Source: Chrysaora quinquecirrha (Eukaryota; Cnidaria; Scyphozoa; Semaeostomeae; Pelagiidae). Taken from it: a stretch of 64,000 nucleotides of DNA. The position numbers and the translations under genes are program-made. Shown here piece after piece: positions 23,101-35,500 of the stretch; positions within the stretch are counted from its first letter, which is position 1; the number at the start of each line of letters is the position of its first letter. The stretch lies in NCBI GenBank assembly GCA_014526335.1, contig JACTAT010000002.1, positions 3,991,832 through 4,055,831 of the forward strand. The letters are read 5' to 3'. Below the pieces are notes generated by a model that saw only the letters and a list, made by a program, of their open reading frames with translations, ran no database searches and was not told where the DNA came from.

Positions 23101-26100
23101 CCAGCTCCACTCTTTTTTCAGATAACAAAAGACTGTTGTGGATCTTAAACGTGATTGCGTTTTTTTGTATTGTTTATAGAGCGATAGCCCCCAACCTCAA
23201 ACAGGCTTCAGCGTCCCTGTTAAGGTACTAGAATAAGGGGATTTAAAAAAGCTACAATTGAGCTGAATATGTTTGAAATTTACAGAAGAAGCATTAGGTC
23301 TCAGCAGAGACTCCATTAGATGTTTCATGGAATGATTTGCATATCATATCCTGAGCTCCTTACAAGCTTATCATGGCACTATGTCCTCCCAAATTATAAA
23401 TCATCCCTGCATTTATTTATACCACATGGTCTTGGTTGCTATGACAATTCTGACAAATTTTGATTCGTCAGAATCTAATGGTAGATCGGAATAATACAGA
23501 GGTTGAATGGAAAAAACCGTCATGTGGAAATAAAAACATTATGTTTCGGGACCCTAGAGAACATGGAATTAAGATTTTCTCTTGCCTGGGACAAGCCGTC
23601 TCCCTGGAATTCACCTCGAAACAGCATTCAGCCACAAGTGTCAGAATGCTTGCTAGTCTTGGTAAACATAATTCAGGGGAGGGGGTGTATGTTTGTTTGT
23701 GTACCTTTAATGAATACACTTGTTAGAAGTGTAACTTTTGAAGCTGTTGTCCCTCACTCGCTGCTATTTTACCTTCGAGACTACCGTGCCTTGTTGTAAA
23801 AAATGATGCTATTGTTTGTCTTTAAAATTTTGTGTCCCTTGCTAGTAAAGCTGGACGTTAGAGAATCACTATCCCTAACTCTTGTTTGGTTGTAAAAAAT
23901 TGTTGTCCTTTGTCAATTGTTAAATATTAATCTCTCTCGTCGGATGTTTAGCGTAAACATTGCTGCCAATTGGTGTTAGTTATAAATTTGGAGCTTTTCT
24001 GTTTCCCTATTAGTTTGGCTATCAAAAATTAATGTCTCATATTGAGGATTTGCTCCAACCGTTGTCGACTGTCGAACGTCACTTTTCTTTGTTGTAAGCT
24101 GAGCTCTAAGCTTTTATGAATACCCTCAATGTTTTGCTTCTTACTCCATCAGGTCACCTCTGATGTTCGCGACCGTCTTGAAAACCTACAAGAAGAAACA
24201 AGAGAACTGACACCCGAAGAACAAGAAGCTAGGTTCAAGGCAGAGAAAATCAAAATTGCTCTTGAAAAAATGAAAGCTGCAAGCGTTCAAAAATTAGTTG
24301 TCAAAGTTTACGATGAAAATCTAGAAACTTCGAAAACCATGTTGATGGACCAAACATGGACAGCTCGAGAAGTTGTTACAAAAATGACGAAGAAAAATGA
24401 TGTTGAAGTTGATCCTAATTGGTGTTTGGTAGAAAAATTGCCTGATTTACACATGGGTGAGTTTGCTGATTTTCATGTTTTATTTGATTCTAAGCTTTCG
24501 TCTGCTCTGAAGTCTGTCGTCGTAGGTGTTTGAAGGTTTGTGTGATTTGAATAGGTTTGTTATAGTTTGTAGTAGGTCCTGGCTGAACCACTTTGCTTTG
24601 TTTTTGATTGTTTGAAGTTTAAGTTTTAGTTTTAGCTTGCTTTGTTTGCCAAACTTTGATTTACAATGTGGACTAAAGGGCTTGCAAGACGTGCTTTTGG
24701 CTAGAGAAAGTCAATTTGCACACGTTTTTGGATGTCTCTCCAGACCATAAAGAACTTGAAACCTTTCCTGCTGTCTGACAGATAATTTGCCGGATTTGTT
24801 TGCGTAATAACCCTTCAGAATAAAGAAATGGTAGAATTCGCCTTGTTGTTTTTGTTTTGAGTAGGCCAAATTCTAAATTTAGAATATAGCGTTTTAAAGT
24901 CTTATAAGTCCTGACTGGAAATCGAATCGAAGTGATGAAGGTTAGGCCTTGGGCTGTGGATAAGGTTTGAGGTTATACGATTTTAGCATTCTAGGGTTAG
25001 TATAGAGTTTCAGTTTTGGCGAACTTTAGATTGTTGAATGCAAGGGACCTGTCGAATGATTTGCAATTTAATTTAATTTCTAACCAGCCAGCAAACCTCG
25101 GTCTAATGAAGTGCAGTCGTACCATATAGTGTTAAATACCAGCAAAAGTTTTGATACAGTTCTGGAAAGCACATATAAGGCTGAGAAGATGTGGCAAGTT
25201 CCCACTTCACTATCTTACCATTCACCTTTTTCCCATACTGTGCGTAAACGCAACCTTTGACATCGTAGCTTCTGATCTCTGTTGCTTAGCGGTTTGTTTG
25301 AAACAAGACCTGGTAGTTGAAATTAGATATTATGAATCATATTTTGCTAGGATCAAAGCTGGGGGATTATTTTTGTAACAGAAAGCTGTGATCCTTCTGA
25401 ATCTAAGTTTCATTGTTCGAGACACTTTTTTAGGAAAAACCTAGCTTAAAACGTGAAAGTGTGAGTTTCTTAGTGTTTGCCATATGTCAGCGTAAAAAAA
25501 CTGAAAAGTTTCTTAATTTTTGTGAAAACTTTCACTTTACTACGCAAGTATTTCAATCTAGCTCCATGAGTTTGTTAAACTTTGAGGGTGTCTAGAGCTA
25601 GGTTTTATTGCATTATAGTTTCATAAAATAACGTTTAATCATCATCATCATCATCTTTAATCATCATCATCATCATCTCATCCTCTCTTCTCGGGTCTTA
25701 GATGGGTTCTTTCCCATCTTTCTTTGAGCTACTGCCAGCAATTCTTCTACAGCGTTATTGCAGAGTAGCCACGTTTCACTACTACATGTCATTACTGATA
25801 TAGTATATTCAGTAATACTTAAATTTTAGGCTTAACTATAACTAACAATATTTTGATTTTTGAATCTGTAGAAAGAATCATGGAAGAGGATGAGGCTGTT
25901 TTGCCCGTTGTTTTTGACTGGACAAGAGATACAACCAACATGTTAGTGTTTTCAAAGCGAAGAGACAAATACACGCTGTTTAGGAACCCTCAGGTACTTT
26001 TTCACATTCAAAAATATTTCGAGTTTTATTTTTTTTATGCTTGTCAAGTTGCCAAGCAATATTTGTCCGTTGGTTATCTTACAATAGACCTTGTCAAAGA

Positions 26101-29100
26101 GTCCTAGGTCGGCCCGGAATTTTTCTGGAAAAAGGTAGACATTTCCAGTAAGGGAATCTTCTCTGCGTGCAATGAATGGAATAACGACCGTTCGAGGGGA
26201 GGTAGTGCAACAAATTTACTTCAAATTCATATTAACTTTGAATTGTGGATGATGAGACGATTAAAGATTGTCACTGTGTTGATCTAAATCATTTTGTTCT
26301 AACTGTGAAATCTCTTTTCTAGAACTTTCTTTTGGCTACTGGTACTTCTGCTGGAGCAGCCCAACTGGCCGAGAAGAGCAAAGATGTTCTTTTAGAGGTA
26401 GGTATCTTTGCTTTGCAGTTAAACCTAGTTTCCATTTCGTCGTAAGCGTTGAGGATGCGTCTTTATATTTGGCTGATGATATGATATGGTTCAGTTTCAG
26501 TTGTATACTTTCAATCCTTGATCTCCAGTCATAAACTCAATTCATTATAGGGTACAGATGCAGTAGCGAACACCCTCGAAAATACAACGAAAACAATAGC
26601 AAACAATATACGCTATTGATTCAAACGGATAACGTATACTTCCAGAACCTTAAAACTAACTCTAGCCCTAACCTTCACCCTGATACCTAACCATAAAACC
26701 CTACCCTAACCCTAACTCTTTACCCTACCCTATTATAACCTTGTTTCCCTGTGAAAGGTGTCCGCTTAACTGCATTCTAGCCTATTAAAGCTTAGACCAA
26801 AGATACTGGATGTGCTGTTGAATTGAATAATGAGAAAATCTTTTTCTGTAAAGGAATTCTTCACAAGAGAACATACAAGGATACCAGAAGTAGAAGGCGT
26901 GTTGTGGTTGAAAGAAGGAAAAGAACGTGGAATAAACATTATTTTGTTCTAAGAGCCTCTGGCATTTACTATACTCCAAAAGGAAAAACGAAGGTGAGCT
27001 TGCCTGCTAATATTCTCAAGTGCCGCTTTGCTTCCAAAAAGTCTTCTTATAACTAGCAATTATTTAGAGCTGGATTTAGGGAAAGCTACATTTTGCAGGA
27101 GTTTTTTTTTTCAATTAACTAGTTTTGAACCAATTAAATGGATCCGATCTGTTGAGCTGAGCTGTTTAAAACTTTGAAAACATTTTGTTCCAGCTGGTTT
27201 CAGTTACAAGCTTAACATCATGACGTTTGCTCAACATTGGGTAAAAGAACTGGGCGTGCTTTGGACCCTCGTGTCAGGAAACTTATTCTCTCGAAAATGC
27301 AATAGCTCCCGAATAAGCACCCCCCTTCGGATTGAGCTGCCCACCAGGTTGGTCCCTGAAACCCCTTTAATAGTGTATGTACAAGCTTTCGATTGCATGA
27401 ATCAAGCGACACCTTTCACTATTTGCGTCAATGCTTACTTTTCGTCATAACGTTAGTTTTTCATCAATTTTCAAATAATTGCTCCTCTTTGAGACGTGTT
27501 CCTAAATAAGCACCCGGGCGCTTTATCGAGGAAATACGGGATGTAACAAGCGTTGCCCCCCGGCAAGTAAAAACTTGTTAACATTTGTTTTGAAAGTTTC
27601 AGCTTTCGTACAGTCAATTCGGTAGAAGATGGACTTTCCCCGGATTTCCCCTGCCCAAACGATCAAACATTGTTGGTCAAACATTTCAAATTTGCTTTAC
27701 GACAAAAGTTTGACCGTTTGGCTATTTTTAATGACATTTTTAAAATTTAAAACATTCTTGTTTTAGGCCTCAAGGGATTTGATATGTCTTGTAAAATTTG
27801 AGCATGCAAGCGTCTATCTTGGTATGGGAGTGAAGAAGAAGTATCGTGCGCCAACAGATAACATTTTCTGTTTGAAGGTTAGAGAATTTTCATCTTGTAA
27901 TTTGCTATGTCAGGTACAAATAAATAAAACAGCAACAGGACCTGAAAAAGGCGAGAAATTGTTTTGTAATATTGCTGACAGAAATGTTTAAAGGTTTTAA
28001 AAAGCATGCATCATCGTTAAAAGCAGACTTGGAATTTATGAGGACTCGTTTAATAAATCTGATCTATATAATTCTCGGAGCTTCTTTCAAAACGTTTTTA
28101 TTCTGTAGAATAAGTTTCTTATAAGCCTGTTTCTTATAAATTCCTGTACAAATGCATATTATTTATTAAGTATTTGTCAATGCTCTGTTTTTAGCATCCA
28201 AAAGTGCAAACCAGTAAAAGCAAGCATGTGTTTTTCCTTTGTGCTGAAGATCAGAAAATCATGCAGCACTGGGTTATTGCAATTAGAATGGCTAAAGTAA
28301 GTCTTCTTTTATTAACTGTTATCCTTGTCTGTGCGTCCATGCTTCAATGATGAATTTATCGGCCCCTAATAATGAAACCTTCTTTTCATCTTTTTAGTAT
28401 GGATATCAGATGTATGAAAATTACATGACAACACAACAAAACGTAGAAAAGGAATTGATGTTATCCAGCTTAGCAAATAGGGGAACAGCAAGTGTAAAAT
28501 TCCAAGACGAAGAAGAAGAATTCATTGTAAGTTTTTCAATAGCTGTTCCCTTAGACTCATTACATAAGCCCCACTCTTCGCAAACAGCAACGGCAGTCTT
28601 TAGCAACAGCAACAACTATTTTTACTTAAAAAATTGAATTGGATGGCCTAATGCTCAGAGTAGTTGTGAGCGACCTATTCTAAACAGATTGGCCTAAGGA
28701 GCGAAAACTACGACTCATGGAACAGGTCTAGCCGTTCCTCAGACCTCATCTTGAGCAAATACGTCCTTAGCAGCTATATTTCAAGTTTTTTACGTGCGCA
28801 TGACGAAAAAGGAAGCATTATTTCATTGCATATGCCATTGCTTCTCCTCATCTTCCAAACAGTGCATTTACATTCAGGAACAACAGCAAAATAACGGTGT
28901 TGAATTTAAAAGTTTTAAGTTGTACAAAACTTCACGTGGAAACATTGTAGGACATACTTCAAGCATTTTTCCTCTCACACTCACATCTGTCAATGTAAAT
29001 TTAACGAACTTCATTCTCGTTTCAAGGAAAAAACCGGTAGCTTGAGAAGGAGGCAATCTGATACATCTGCATTCAAAGGATCAGCACGCGAAGGTAATCA

Positions 29101-31292
29101 TCACTGCTCTAACTGGAACGAGACATCTTTGACTTTTTATTCTGTTGTATTATTTCAACTCAAACATCCTCTTAGTTCACGACAACTTGGATTGTAAAAT
29201 ATTAAGGCAAAGTTTATATCAACGCAACGTGGTGTCGTTCACGAGGATTTCCAAAGCCTTAGCTGAGACACTTGGAACTTGGGCCTAGCTGAAACTCCAT
29301 TCCATGGCTATTTCGCGCCATAAGTAGCCTTAAGCTCTGCAGTGGCTCGATAGCAGTACGACCTGTAAATGATTTCTATCTCAAGACCCCTTTGTAAGTA
29401 CCCTCTCGCATAGCAGTGTTGCACACCATTGATTCAGGCTTTAGAATTCTGCCTTGCCAGAACCGTGACAGAGATTTTGTCGAAGCCAGGAGTTCGGAAA
29501 CTCGGATGCCTCCTCTAAACAGGATTAAGGACAGAAGAGTTAGAAAACTCGGTGACAACCATGGCACAACATTTGACTCTAAAGCAGTGCCAATAGAATA
29601 CTGCAACCCTTCACCAGTTCTTAGATAGAACTGACTGCCCAAAACCCTGTCCTCAAATCAGGGATTTAACAATGTTTTTCAATTTTTCTAGTTCAAATTT
29701 TTCCATAAATGGTACCTTTTTATTTTACCCCATCTACAAATGCATTTAATCTAGAATTTTCCCTGATTTTCCTGTAGGATTACCGCAAGTCAAATCATCG
29801 TCAACAACAGTCAGAGTGAAGGGGCAAGGAAAGAGTAATCTTGGGTCGATGTTTGCTAATGCTTGGAAAAAGGGAAGCGAAGATACAAATGTACGTATAA
29901 CTGCGGTTTTTTTACATTCTGCTTATTCTGCCTACACTTTAGGTTCAGCCCTGACCAAACGATCAAACATTGTTATAACATTTCGAGATTTTCTTGTAAA
30001 ACAAATGTTTGACCGTTTGGTTCAATCGCAAAACATTTGCTTCTAAAAGCAGAACATGTCTTTGAAGTTTTCCAAGAACATTGGTATCAAATTCTTTTTA
30101 TCAATCAAGTAGCTAAGCAAATTTCAAATGCTCGAGAAACAATGTTTGTTCCTTGGTCAGTGCCTGAGACTGAGGCGCCAGTTGCATTATACCGGATATC
30201 TATGGTTGAATTTTATTTTAAGCCCGTTGTGGACTTTATATGCTGTACGTTTTATCGGGTAGCTATCTCTGCGCCTTGATTTTCATATCATGCAGGCCTT
30301 TGTAATTGGGCACTTATTCTAGTATAAACGGGATGAAAATCATAGAAGAAAATATACGGTGAACTTTTGATTTAGAAAAAAATTTAGCTCGGTCCGTCTG
30401 GCAGTGCGATTACCCCCTCCACCCCACAGGAAAGCGGTATTATTTATCATTTCATTTTATTTTTATTTTTTTTGTTTTGCTGTAGAATGATACATTTTCA
30501 CCAACAACACCACTGACTGCGGCTGAAGATGCATTATCACCTGAACCACCGCCATCTTCTTTCAGTGTCAGCAACAGGGCGTCAAGCGTTTCTGCAAGAA
30601 GCTCGTTGAAATCAGCATCCAGTCGAGGTTCATTGAAATCGAGTTCTTCAATCAGTGAATCTTCAAGACCTTTTCCACTGAATCCGCCGCCTACTGGGAA
30701 GAATGGAAAAACCAGCGTGAATGGATCGATACAAAGCCTCGCTGAGTCTATCCCTGAATCAAGTGCTGTACCTCCGCCACCGCCATTATCGTCCGAGACA
30801 GCCAGAATACCTATACCACCGCCTCCGCCAGTTCGCTCATCAGTTTCTAACGCGACAGTGCCACCTGCTCCTCCAGCACCTCCTGTTCCATCAGCGGTCT
30901 CCGTTAATGCGAAATCACCACCTCCGCCACCACCAGTTCGCTCGTCCGTTTCAAAAGAAAATGTTCCTCCTGCTCCGCCAGTGCTTCCTGTCCAGTCAGT
31001 CGACTCTATACCTGCGAAAGCATCTGTGCCTCCGCCTCCTCCAATTCGATCATCTTTATCTACAGCAGTACCGCCAGCTCCAGCAGTACCGCCAGCTCCA
31101 CCAGCGCCATCAGTTGATCCAGGGATAGAGTCAATCTCTCCGCCTCCACCACCGCCAGTCGCTCTGTCAAACACAAACGATGCATCCGCTGAAATTCCTA
31201 GTCCGACAGATATTATGGATTTCCCTGCGCCTCCCCCTCCTCTACCGCCTCCTCGTCGGTCTTCCATGAGCGTCAGATCAACGAAATTTTGA
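11172..31292 (+). CDS. APBB1IP/RAPH1: MRL-family adaptor (Mig-10/RIAM/lamellipodin)
   Basis: Links active Ras/Rap GTPases to talin, Ena/VASP and actin at the membrane. Coding exons: 11172-11173, 13639-13771, 14867-14977, 15896-15929, 22624-22910, 24153-24456, 25872-25993, 26323-26397, 26835-26993, 27767-27877, 28195-28296, 28398-28526, 29027-29093, 29778-29890, 30486-31292; about 851 residues. The start codon is split AT|G by intron 1. Residues 31-45 (AAIDRMLDELQMFTF) and 122-132 (DVDLDALLEDL) match the two N-terminal talin-binding-type helices. A coiled coil at about 210-232 is followed by an RA domain at 237-331 (KLVVKV to DWTRDTTN and YTLFRNP) and a PH domain at about 362-480 (KHYFVLRASGIYYTPKGK to HWVIAIRMAK). 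The tail (584-851) is proline-rich with repeated PPPPP-[VI]-RSS blocks for SH3/EVH1/profilin partners. Weak points: exon 4 (11 residues) is supported mainly by phase, and the exon 9 acceptor at 26834 lacks a pyrimidine tract. Confidence 0.93.
11174..13638. other. MRL intron 1
   Basis: No gene seen. 11500-11720 holds a C-rich repeat remnant (CCCCCTCC-type strips) around an inverted repeat of AAATCATGATT at 11609-11636. The rest is AT-rich unique-looking sequence. Confidence 0.5.
15930..19026. other. MRL intron 4, first part
   Basis: No convincing gene. ORFs up to 101 residues on either strand lack codon-like composition or family resemblance. 18362-18400 has a CAACAACAAC/AATTCAATTCAA stretch. 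18549-18600 and 18776-18840 share the words AGCAATTC and CAATAGCGATA, and resemble the repeat at 28552-28735. Confidence 0.4.
19027..20648 (+). pseudogene. SWIM zinc finger / YqaJ-type nuclease gene, frame-broken
   Basis: Three consecutive open stretches in three different frames read as one protein: 19027-19566, then 19544-19792, then about 19788-20648. The first contains a SWIM zinc finger (CSCKAGQGGCCKH). The last carries a YqaJ-like exonuclease fold of the PD-(D/E)XK class with D137 (GASPDGIL), E151-x-K153 (GVEIKCP) and Q192 (FFQCQG), numbered from the Met at 19893. The first break follows a run of seven A at about 19534; the second lies at about 19788. Two one-base errors could also explain it. 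There is no clear start codon; the first frame opens on GTG. An AATAAA follows at 20674. Such SWIM-YqaJ genes are multicopy and transposon-associated in many invertebrates (recollection). It lies in MRL intron 4, same strand. Confidence 0.8.
20779..20900. repeat. Truncated ATTCACTCC palindromic repeat
   Basis: GGGGCAATTCACTCCTCAAA at the left with AAAAGGATTT inside, as in the copies at 33340-33461, 34272-34403 and 41727-41990. The right arm is missing. Confidence 0.45.
21970..22640. repeat. Diverged tandem repeat array ending at MRL exon 5
   Basis: About five degenerate units of 110-215 bp share GCCTGTTATTT, AAGATCGCCACGTTGGA, GTTGAACATATTTTGAAGCG and TTTCTGGTGTCTT. Unit starts are near 21995, 22112, 22272, 22485 and 22612. 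The last unit merges into MRL exon 5 and supplies its splice acceptor. Confidence 0.65.
22911..24152. other. MRL intron 5
   Basis: Several overlapping ORFs under 100 residues at 23460-23799 on both strands, none recognisable. No other structure seen. Confidence 0.4.
24457..25871. other. MRL intron 6 with short ATC microsatellite
   Basis: AT-rich intron. 25638-25677 contains two blocks of (ATC)5-6. A short ORF at 25151-25378 has no family resemblance. Confidence 0.5.
26640..26745. repeat. Degenerate telomere-like (CCCTAA)n stretch
   Basis: Words CCCTAACC, ACCCTACCCTAACCCTAAC and TACCCTACCC occur in a C-rich strand of about 100 bp in MRL intron 8. The hexamer CCCTAA is the metazoan telomere repeat, but only a few perfect units remain. 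Confidence 0.5.
27300..27545. repeat. Remnants of a GAATAAGCACCC-type dispersed repeat
   Basis: GAATAAGCACCCCCC (about 27312) and TAAATAAGCACCCGGG (about 27503) mark two strips in MRL intron 9. Similar C/G-rich strips occur near 11520-11715, 31620-31740 and 49378-49505. Ends not defined. Confidence 0.35.
27650..27730. repeat. Short AAACATTG-family copy
   Basis: CCTGCCCAAACGATCAAACA at the left, AGTTTGACCGTTTGGC at the right. A deleted copy of the elements at 44322-45133, in MRL intron 9 just before exon 10. Confidence 0.55.
28552..28735. repeat. Dispersed repeat, copy A
   Basis: Matches 42898-43065 closely: both start TAGACTYATTACATAAGCCC, pass through GAATTGGATGGCCTAATGCT and end near GGAGCGAAAACTAC. 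It begins 26 bp after the MRL exon 12 donor. Non-coding. Confidence 0.7.
29950..30075. repeat. AAACATTG-family copy
   Basis: Left end CCCTGACCAAACGATCAAAC, then TTTGACCGTTTGG, in MRL intron 14. The right end has decayed. Confidence 0.5.
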
Positions 31293-31557
31293 TCAAATTC
31301 ATTGGAAAAAGGAAGATGGCTTTGCAAGATAGTAATCGATATTAGTCCAAGACTTCTCCATGAATATAATTTTTGAGGCCGGACCTTTGCAGTTTCTTAC
31401 TTTTTGCTAACATTTTCTTGTGAATAAATTAAAATTGAATTGATAAAATCAAATCTCAAATATGATAATCTTGTCCAAAAAGTCATGTTTTGTATGTTAA
31501 TGTTAGATAAATATTTTGCAAAGTATAGTTAATTATTGAAAAATTTAATTAGTAGAT

Positions 31558-31563
31558 AATAAA
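31558..31563 (+). other. Poly(A) signal, MRL gene
   Basis: AATAAA 266 bp after the MRL stop, in an AT-rich 3' UTR. Confidence 0.65.
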
Positions 31564-31599
31564 GTTTTGTCTTTGATGAAGATTTTGAGATGATCATGA

Positions 31600-32548
31600 T
31601 TTCACTTTTTCTTTCGAGCGCGGTAGCACCCTCTTTTCAAGAATAACCCCTTCTCTTGATTGAGCATTCCCATCATCCTCTTTTAGAAAAAACACTTTAT
31701 CAGCACCTCAAATGAGACCCCCTGAATGCGAAAATAGGTGCTCTCTGATGTACAATTCAGGCTAAATCAGAACCTAATGCTGGCTGGCAAAACTGGTATA
31801 TCCCCGGGGGTATACAATTTAATTGGGTGTGTGCGTCAACTACAAAATCGCTGGTTTTGCATGAAAATAATGTATCACTTAATTGACAGAATGGATAGAG
31901 CAGCAATTTTTACTTTGGCGAGGAAAGTCGTATCAAATTGGGATTTCAATAGCAAATACCAACCATGCAAATCAATTAGCTGAACGGTTTTAAACTACCC
32001 TGACTAGTAATGCCAGAAAGATGTTACTTATTTTTTAAAACAACCAAAACGAAGAGTATTATGAATAGTTAGTAAACCAATTATTTGTATGGCAAAGTTT
32101 TCTTAAGTAGTTTTCTCCATTTTGGTTAATCACAATTCAACGAAGCATTATATTGTGTAGCTTTTTTCTGATTTGGTCCTCCCTCTACAATTTTCGAGAA
32201 ACTTACAGTCGACGCCTTATTTGCTTGTTGTGGGGCTGGGTGAGGGGTTAAAATTTTGGTTATCATAGTTGCCAAGACCGCAACAGAGCGAGGAGCTGCG
32301 AGGAGCAAAATAAAAATATGGAAAAATCAGTCAAAAATGGAAGGAAACCCTCAAACGCGCTCTGCGAGGTTTCCATGTCGATGTTCTGATTCCGAGGTTC
32401 CACAAGAACCCAGTCAAAGAGGGCTATCACGTGCCAGCTGCCTGTCAGTCGACGAGTCGGTGTCGGCTCCTTTCTTTCGGGCCTAAGGGCGGAGCTTGAG
32501 TTTCTTTCTCATCAAACTTCAGCTGCCCTTGGACGGCTGAATGCAAGC
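31600..32548. other. Intergenic region and ceramide synthase 5' region
   Basis: 31620-31740 holds C-rich repeat strips. The segment 32240-32548 is richer in G+C than its surroundings and probably contains the ceramide synthase promoter and 5' UTR. No TATA box or other gene is evident. Confidence 0.4.
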
Positions 32549-35500
32549 ATGGATTTTTTATACTCGTGGATTTGGAAAGAAGAATTTTGGTTGCCTGTTG
32601 GATTCACTTGGGATGATCTGAAGTCGACTGAGACCGTGCGAAAACCACAACTTGAGGACCTTTATGTCATCCCGCCAATAGCCGTGTTTCTGCTCGTCGT
32701 ACGATTTCTTTTCGAGAAGTATGAATAAAGTTATCTATCTTCTTTTTACTCTAGACATTGGACAGATGCTTTTATTTGGCTGCAAAAATGTTTTGCAATA
32801 TTTTCTTTTGCAATACAGCCTCACCTTTTCTATTTTCCCTCATTACAGGTGGGTGGAGTAAGATAGGCCAAAATTCAATTTCAATTCAATTTCAAATTCA
32901 CAGAATACAAAAAATTAAAGTTAATATAAAAAAAAATACGTATTCTGTGCGACCCAAAAAAGCAGAGCTTATCTAGTTTGGGCCGCAAATTAAAGTTGTA
33001 ATAATACAGAAACAAAAAATTAGAGATACTAAAAGCAAGGTTAAGAATACAAAACTAAAGAATATTTCATTACAGTTCAAACCTATAGCTACTACTTTAA
33101 TACTAGTTATATGAGTACAAGAATTTTGTGTTTTGCTTTCATTTTTAATAATTTTTCATTTTCTTTCTTTTTACTAACAGAAGCTTTTTTAGAAAGCACC
33201 CTGCACCCACCTGTCCGGTTACGTAAGGTTCTTACAGTTGTGTAGAAGGATGCCTCTTCCGGCTTCCTTGCTAAAAAATTGTTTCTTCCGGGTGCAAAAA
33301 TTATTGCTGATCTTCTAAGTTACTCTTTTCTTGTAATCGAGGGGTGATTAACTGCTTCAAAATCACCCTTGCCCAAAAACCTATTGTTTTCAGGGAAATC
33401 CCTTGGAAATCCTTTTGTTTTAGTTAAAATCCGTAGACCTTTTTGAAGAGTGAAATGCTCACAGCCGTTGTTATTGTTGTTACCAAAAAGGGTTAATAAC
33501 CCCTTTGGCTCTCCTTCCACAGTCAAGACAATTAGAAAATCTGGGAACTTGTTTTTATCACAAAATGCAGCGAAAATCCATTGTTTGGATGGTATGGTTC
33601 CTAATCTCATTGTTCAAGTTGTTCTCATTTATTTGACAGCAATGCAATGCCCCCAGATGAACTTTTGCTGGAGAGCCGTTTAGAGGCTTCAGCTCAAATG
33701 AAACTTTTGTTTTCAAACAATACAAGTTAAGACTGTTACACACAGTTTTTTTTATAAACAACTTCACTTGGCCCTAGTTAAAAAAGTTGTTTATTATTGG
33801 ACCGGTTATGGCCACCTTTTAGTAGCAAAAGTTGCTTAATAGTTGCTTAATTTTAACTGTATCTTTTTGCCCTAAGAATAGTAAAGAGGCTAGAATAATG
33901 ACAAAATCTAACATTGAACATAAAATGACTGGAATAATTTCTCCCTGTTTATATTGTTACCGAGATTATTACCATTTGTTACCATTTTGAAAGTTAAACG
34001 GAAACCCCTTAATGAAATGCCTCACTTAACGAGAAACACTCCGTTGATATGCAAGTTTTGATGGCAAATGAATGGAAATGGCTTCTATGTTGATCAATCC
34101 TTGATTGCTTGCAGTGAGATAAATTATAAAAAATTGAAAAGTTGCTTAGGTTTATTTCCTGTGGTACTATATATTGCTTAAACTTTTAGGCCTTCTACAT
34201 CTTGGTTGCTTATAAGCGGTTGCTTATAAAAAAACTGTGTGTTAATCAAATCCAAGGTTTGGCATTGCTGAGGAGCATTTCACTCCTTAAAAAAGCTTAT
34301 GAGCTTCCTATGATTGCTACAAAAAGATTCTTACAAGATACCTAGGAAAACAATAGTGATTCCAACTTAGGATGTACGAGATTCCAAGGAGTGAATTGTC
34401 CCTTGGTGTTTTCAGTGATTTTTTGTCATCTCTTTGTTCTTAGTAAACTCATCTAAACATCAATTTCTCTAGATTTGTTGCAAGGCCATTTTGTTTACGG
34501 CTTGGGATTGAAGATAAACAAAGAAAGGCACCAGTGCCAAATGCTATTTGTGAAAAGGTTTTCAAGACAGTTACAAAGTTCCCAGATGAGAATGTGATAA
34601 AAGGACTTTGTCGACAATTAGAATGGTCAGAATTTCAAGTAAAGCTCTGGTTCACTAGGAGAAGAAATATTTCTAAGCTGCCTATGATGAGGAAAGCTAC
34701 AGAGTCTTGGTATGTCCAAGTATATTTTATCTTGAAATGTTAACATATTGTCTAGTTCAACAATAACTGGGAAAATATGGTTGATGCTCTGAGCCAATAC
34801 CATATCAGCGTCATGTTAAGAGAGTTCAGGCAAATACAAAAGGGGGTGGGCCAAAATAATGAAGATCTGGTTTAAAGAAAAAATGAACAAATTATGTCCT
34901 ATGTCAATATTCAACACCTTAGCTTGATGACAATTAGAGAGAAACTGTTTCCCTGCTCCTCCTCAGCTTTGCCACTGTACCTATCGAAACCAAACTGTAG
35001 AGATTGCCACATGCATACTAGGTATTGCATTCACAGCTCCTTGCCTGACCATTTTGTATAACAGTATAACAGTAGAAAAACATTTGGTCACTTGACCTTT
35101 CATTCTTGTTTCTCCCCATCACAATGAGTCACATCTGCTCTGTCTCAAGGTATGTGCTGGATCTCTACCTGCAGGAAACCATGCTAGTGCAATCCCTGTT
35201 GCTTTTATTTAATGTAATTGATATGTTACTTTTGCTACATGCTAGACATGGGGTATTACAAGACTAATAAAAAGGAACAACGACCACAGCGATTTGCTAT
35301 GCTGAGACACTGAGACGCATATCCTAACTATGTTTGAAACCAGCCAGTTTCAGACTTGTCTTCCAAATTTGAGTGTTCTGATCAAAAGTTTCTTGATTAC
35401 TGAGACCTGTGTAATAAGTCTAGGTTGTTACAGAGATATTGATAGATATTTTTCTTTTATTTTCAGTTGGCGTTTCTTGTTTTACCTGATTGCATTTGCA

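Noticed and set aside
29376..29642. Overlapping ORFs on both strands (70 and 88 residues)
   Set aside because: In MRL intron 13, no family likeness, no splice phase fit; likely chance or an old repeat.
30452..31327. 291-residue glycine-rich ORF on the minus strand
   Set aside because: Antisense shadow of the proline-rich MRL exon 15, whose plus frame joins the upstream exons in phase.
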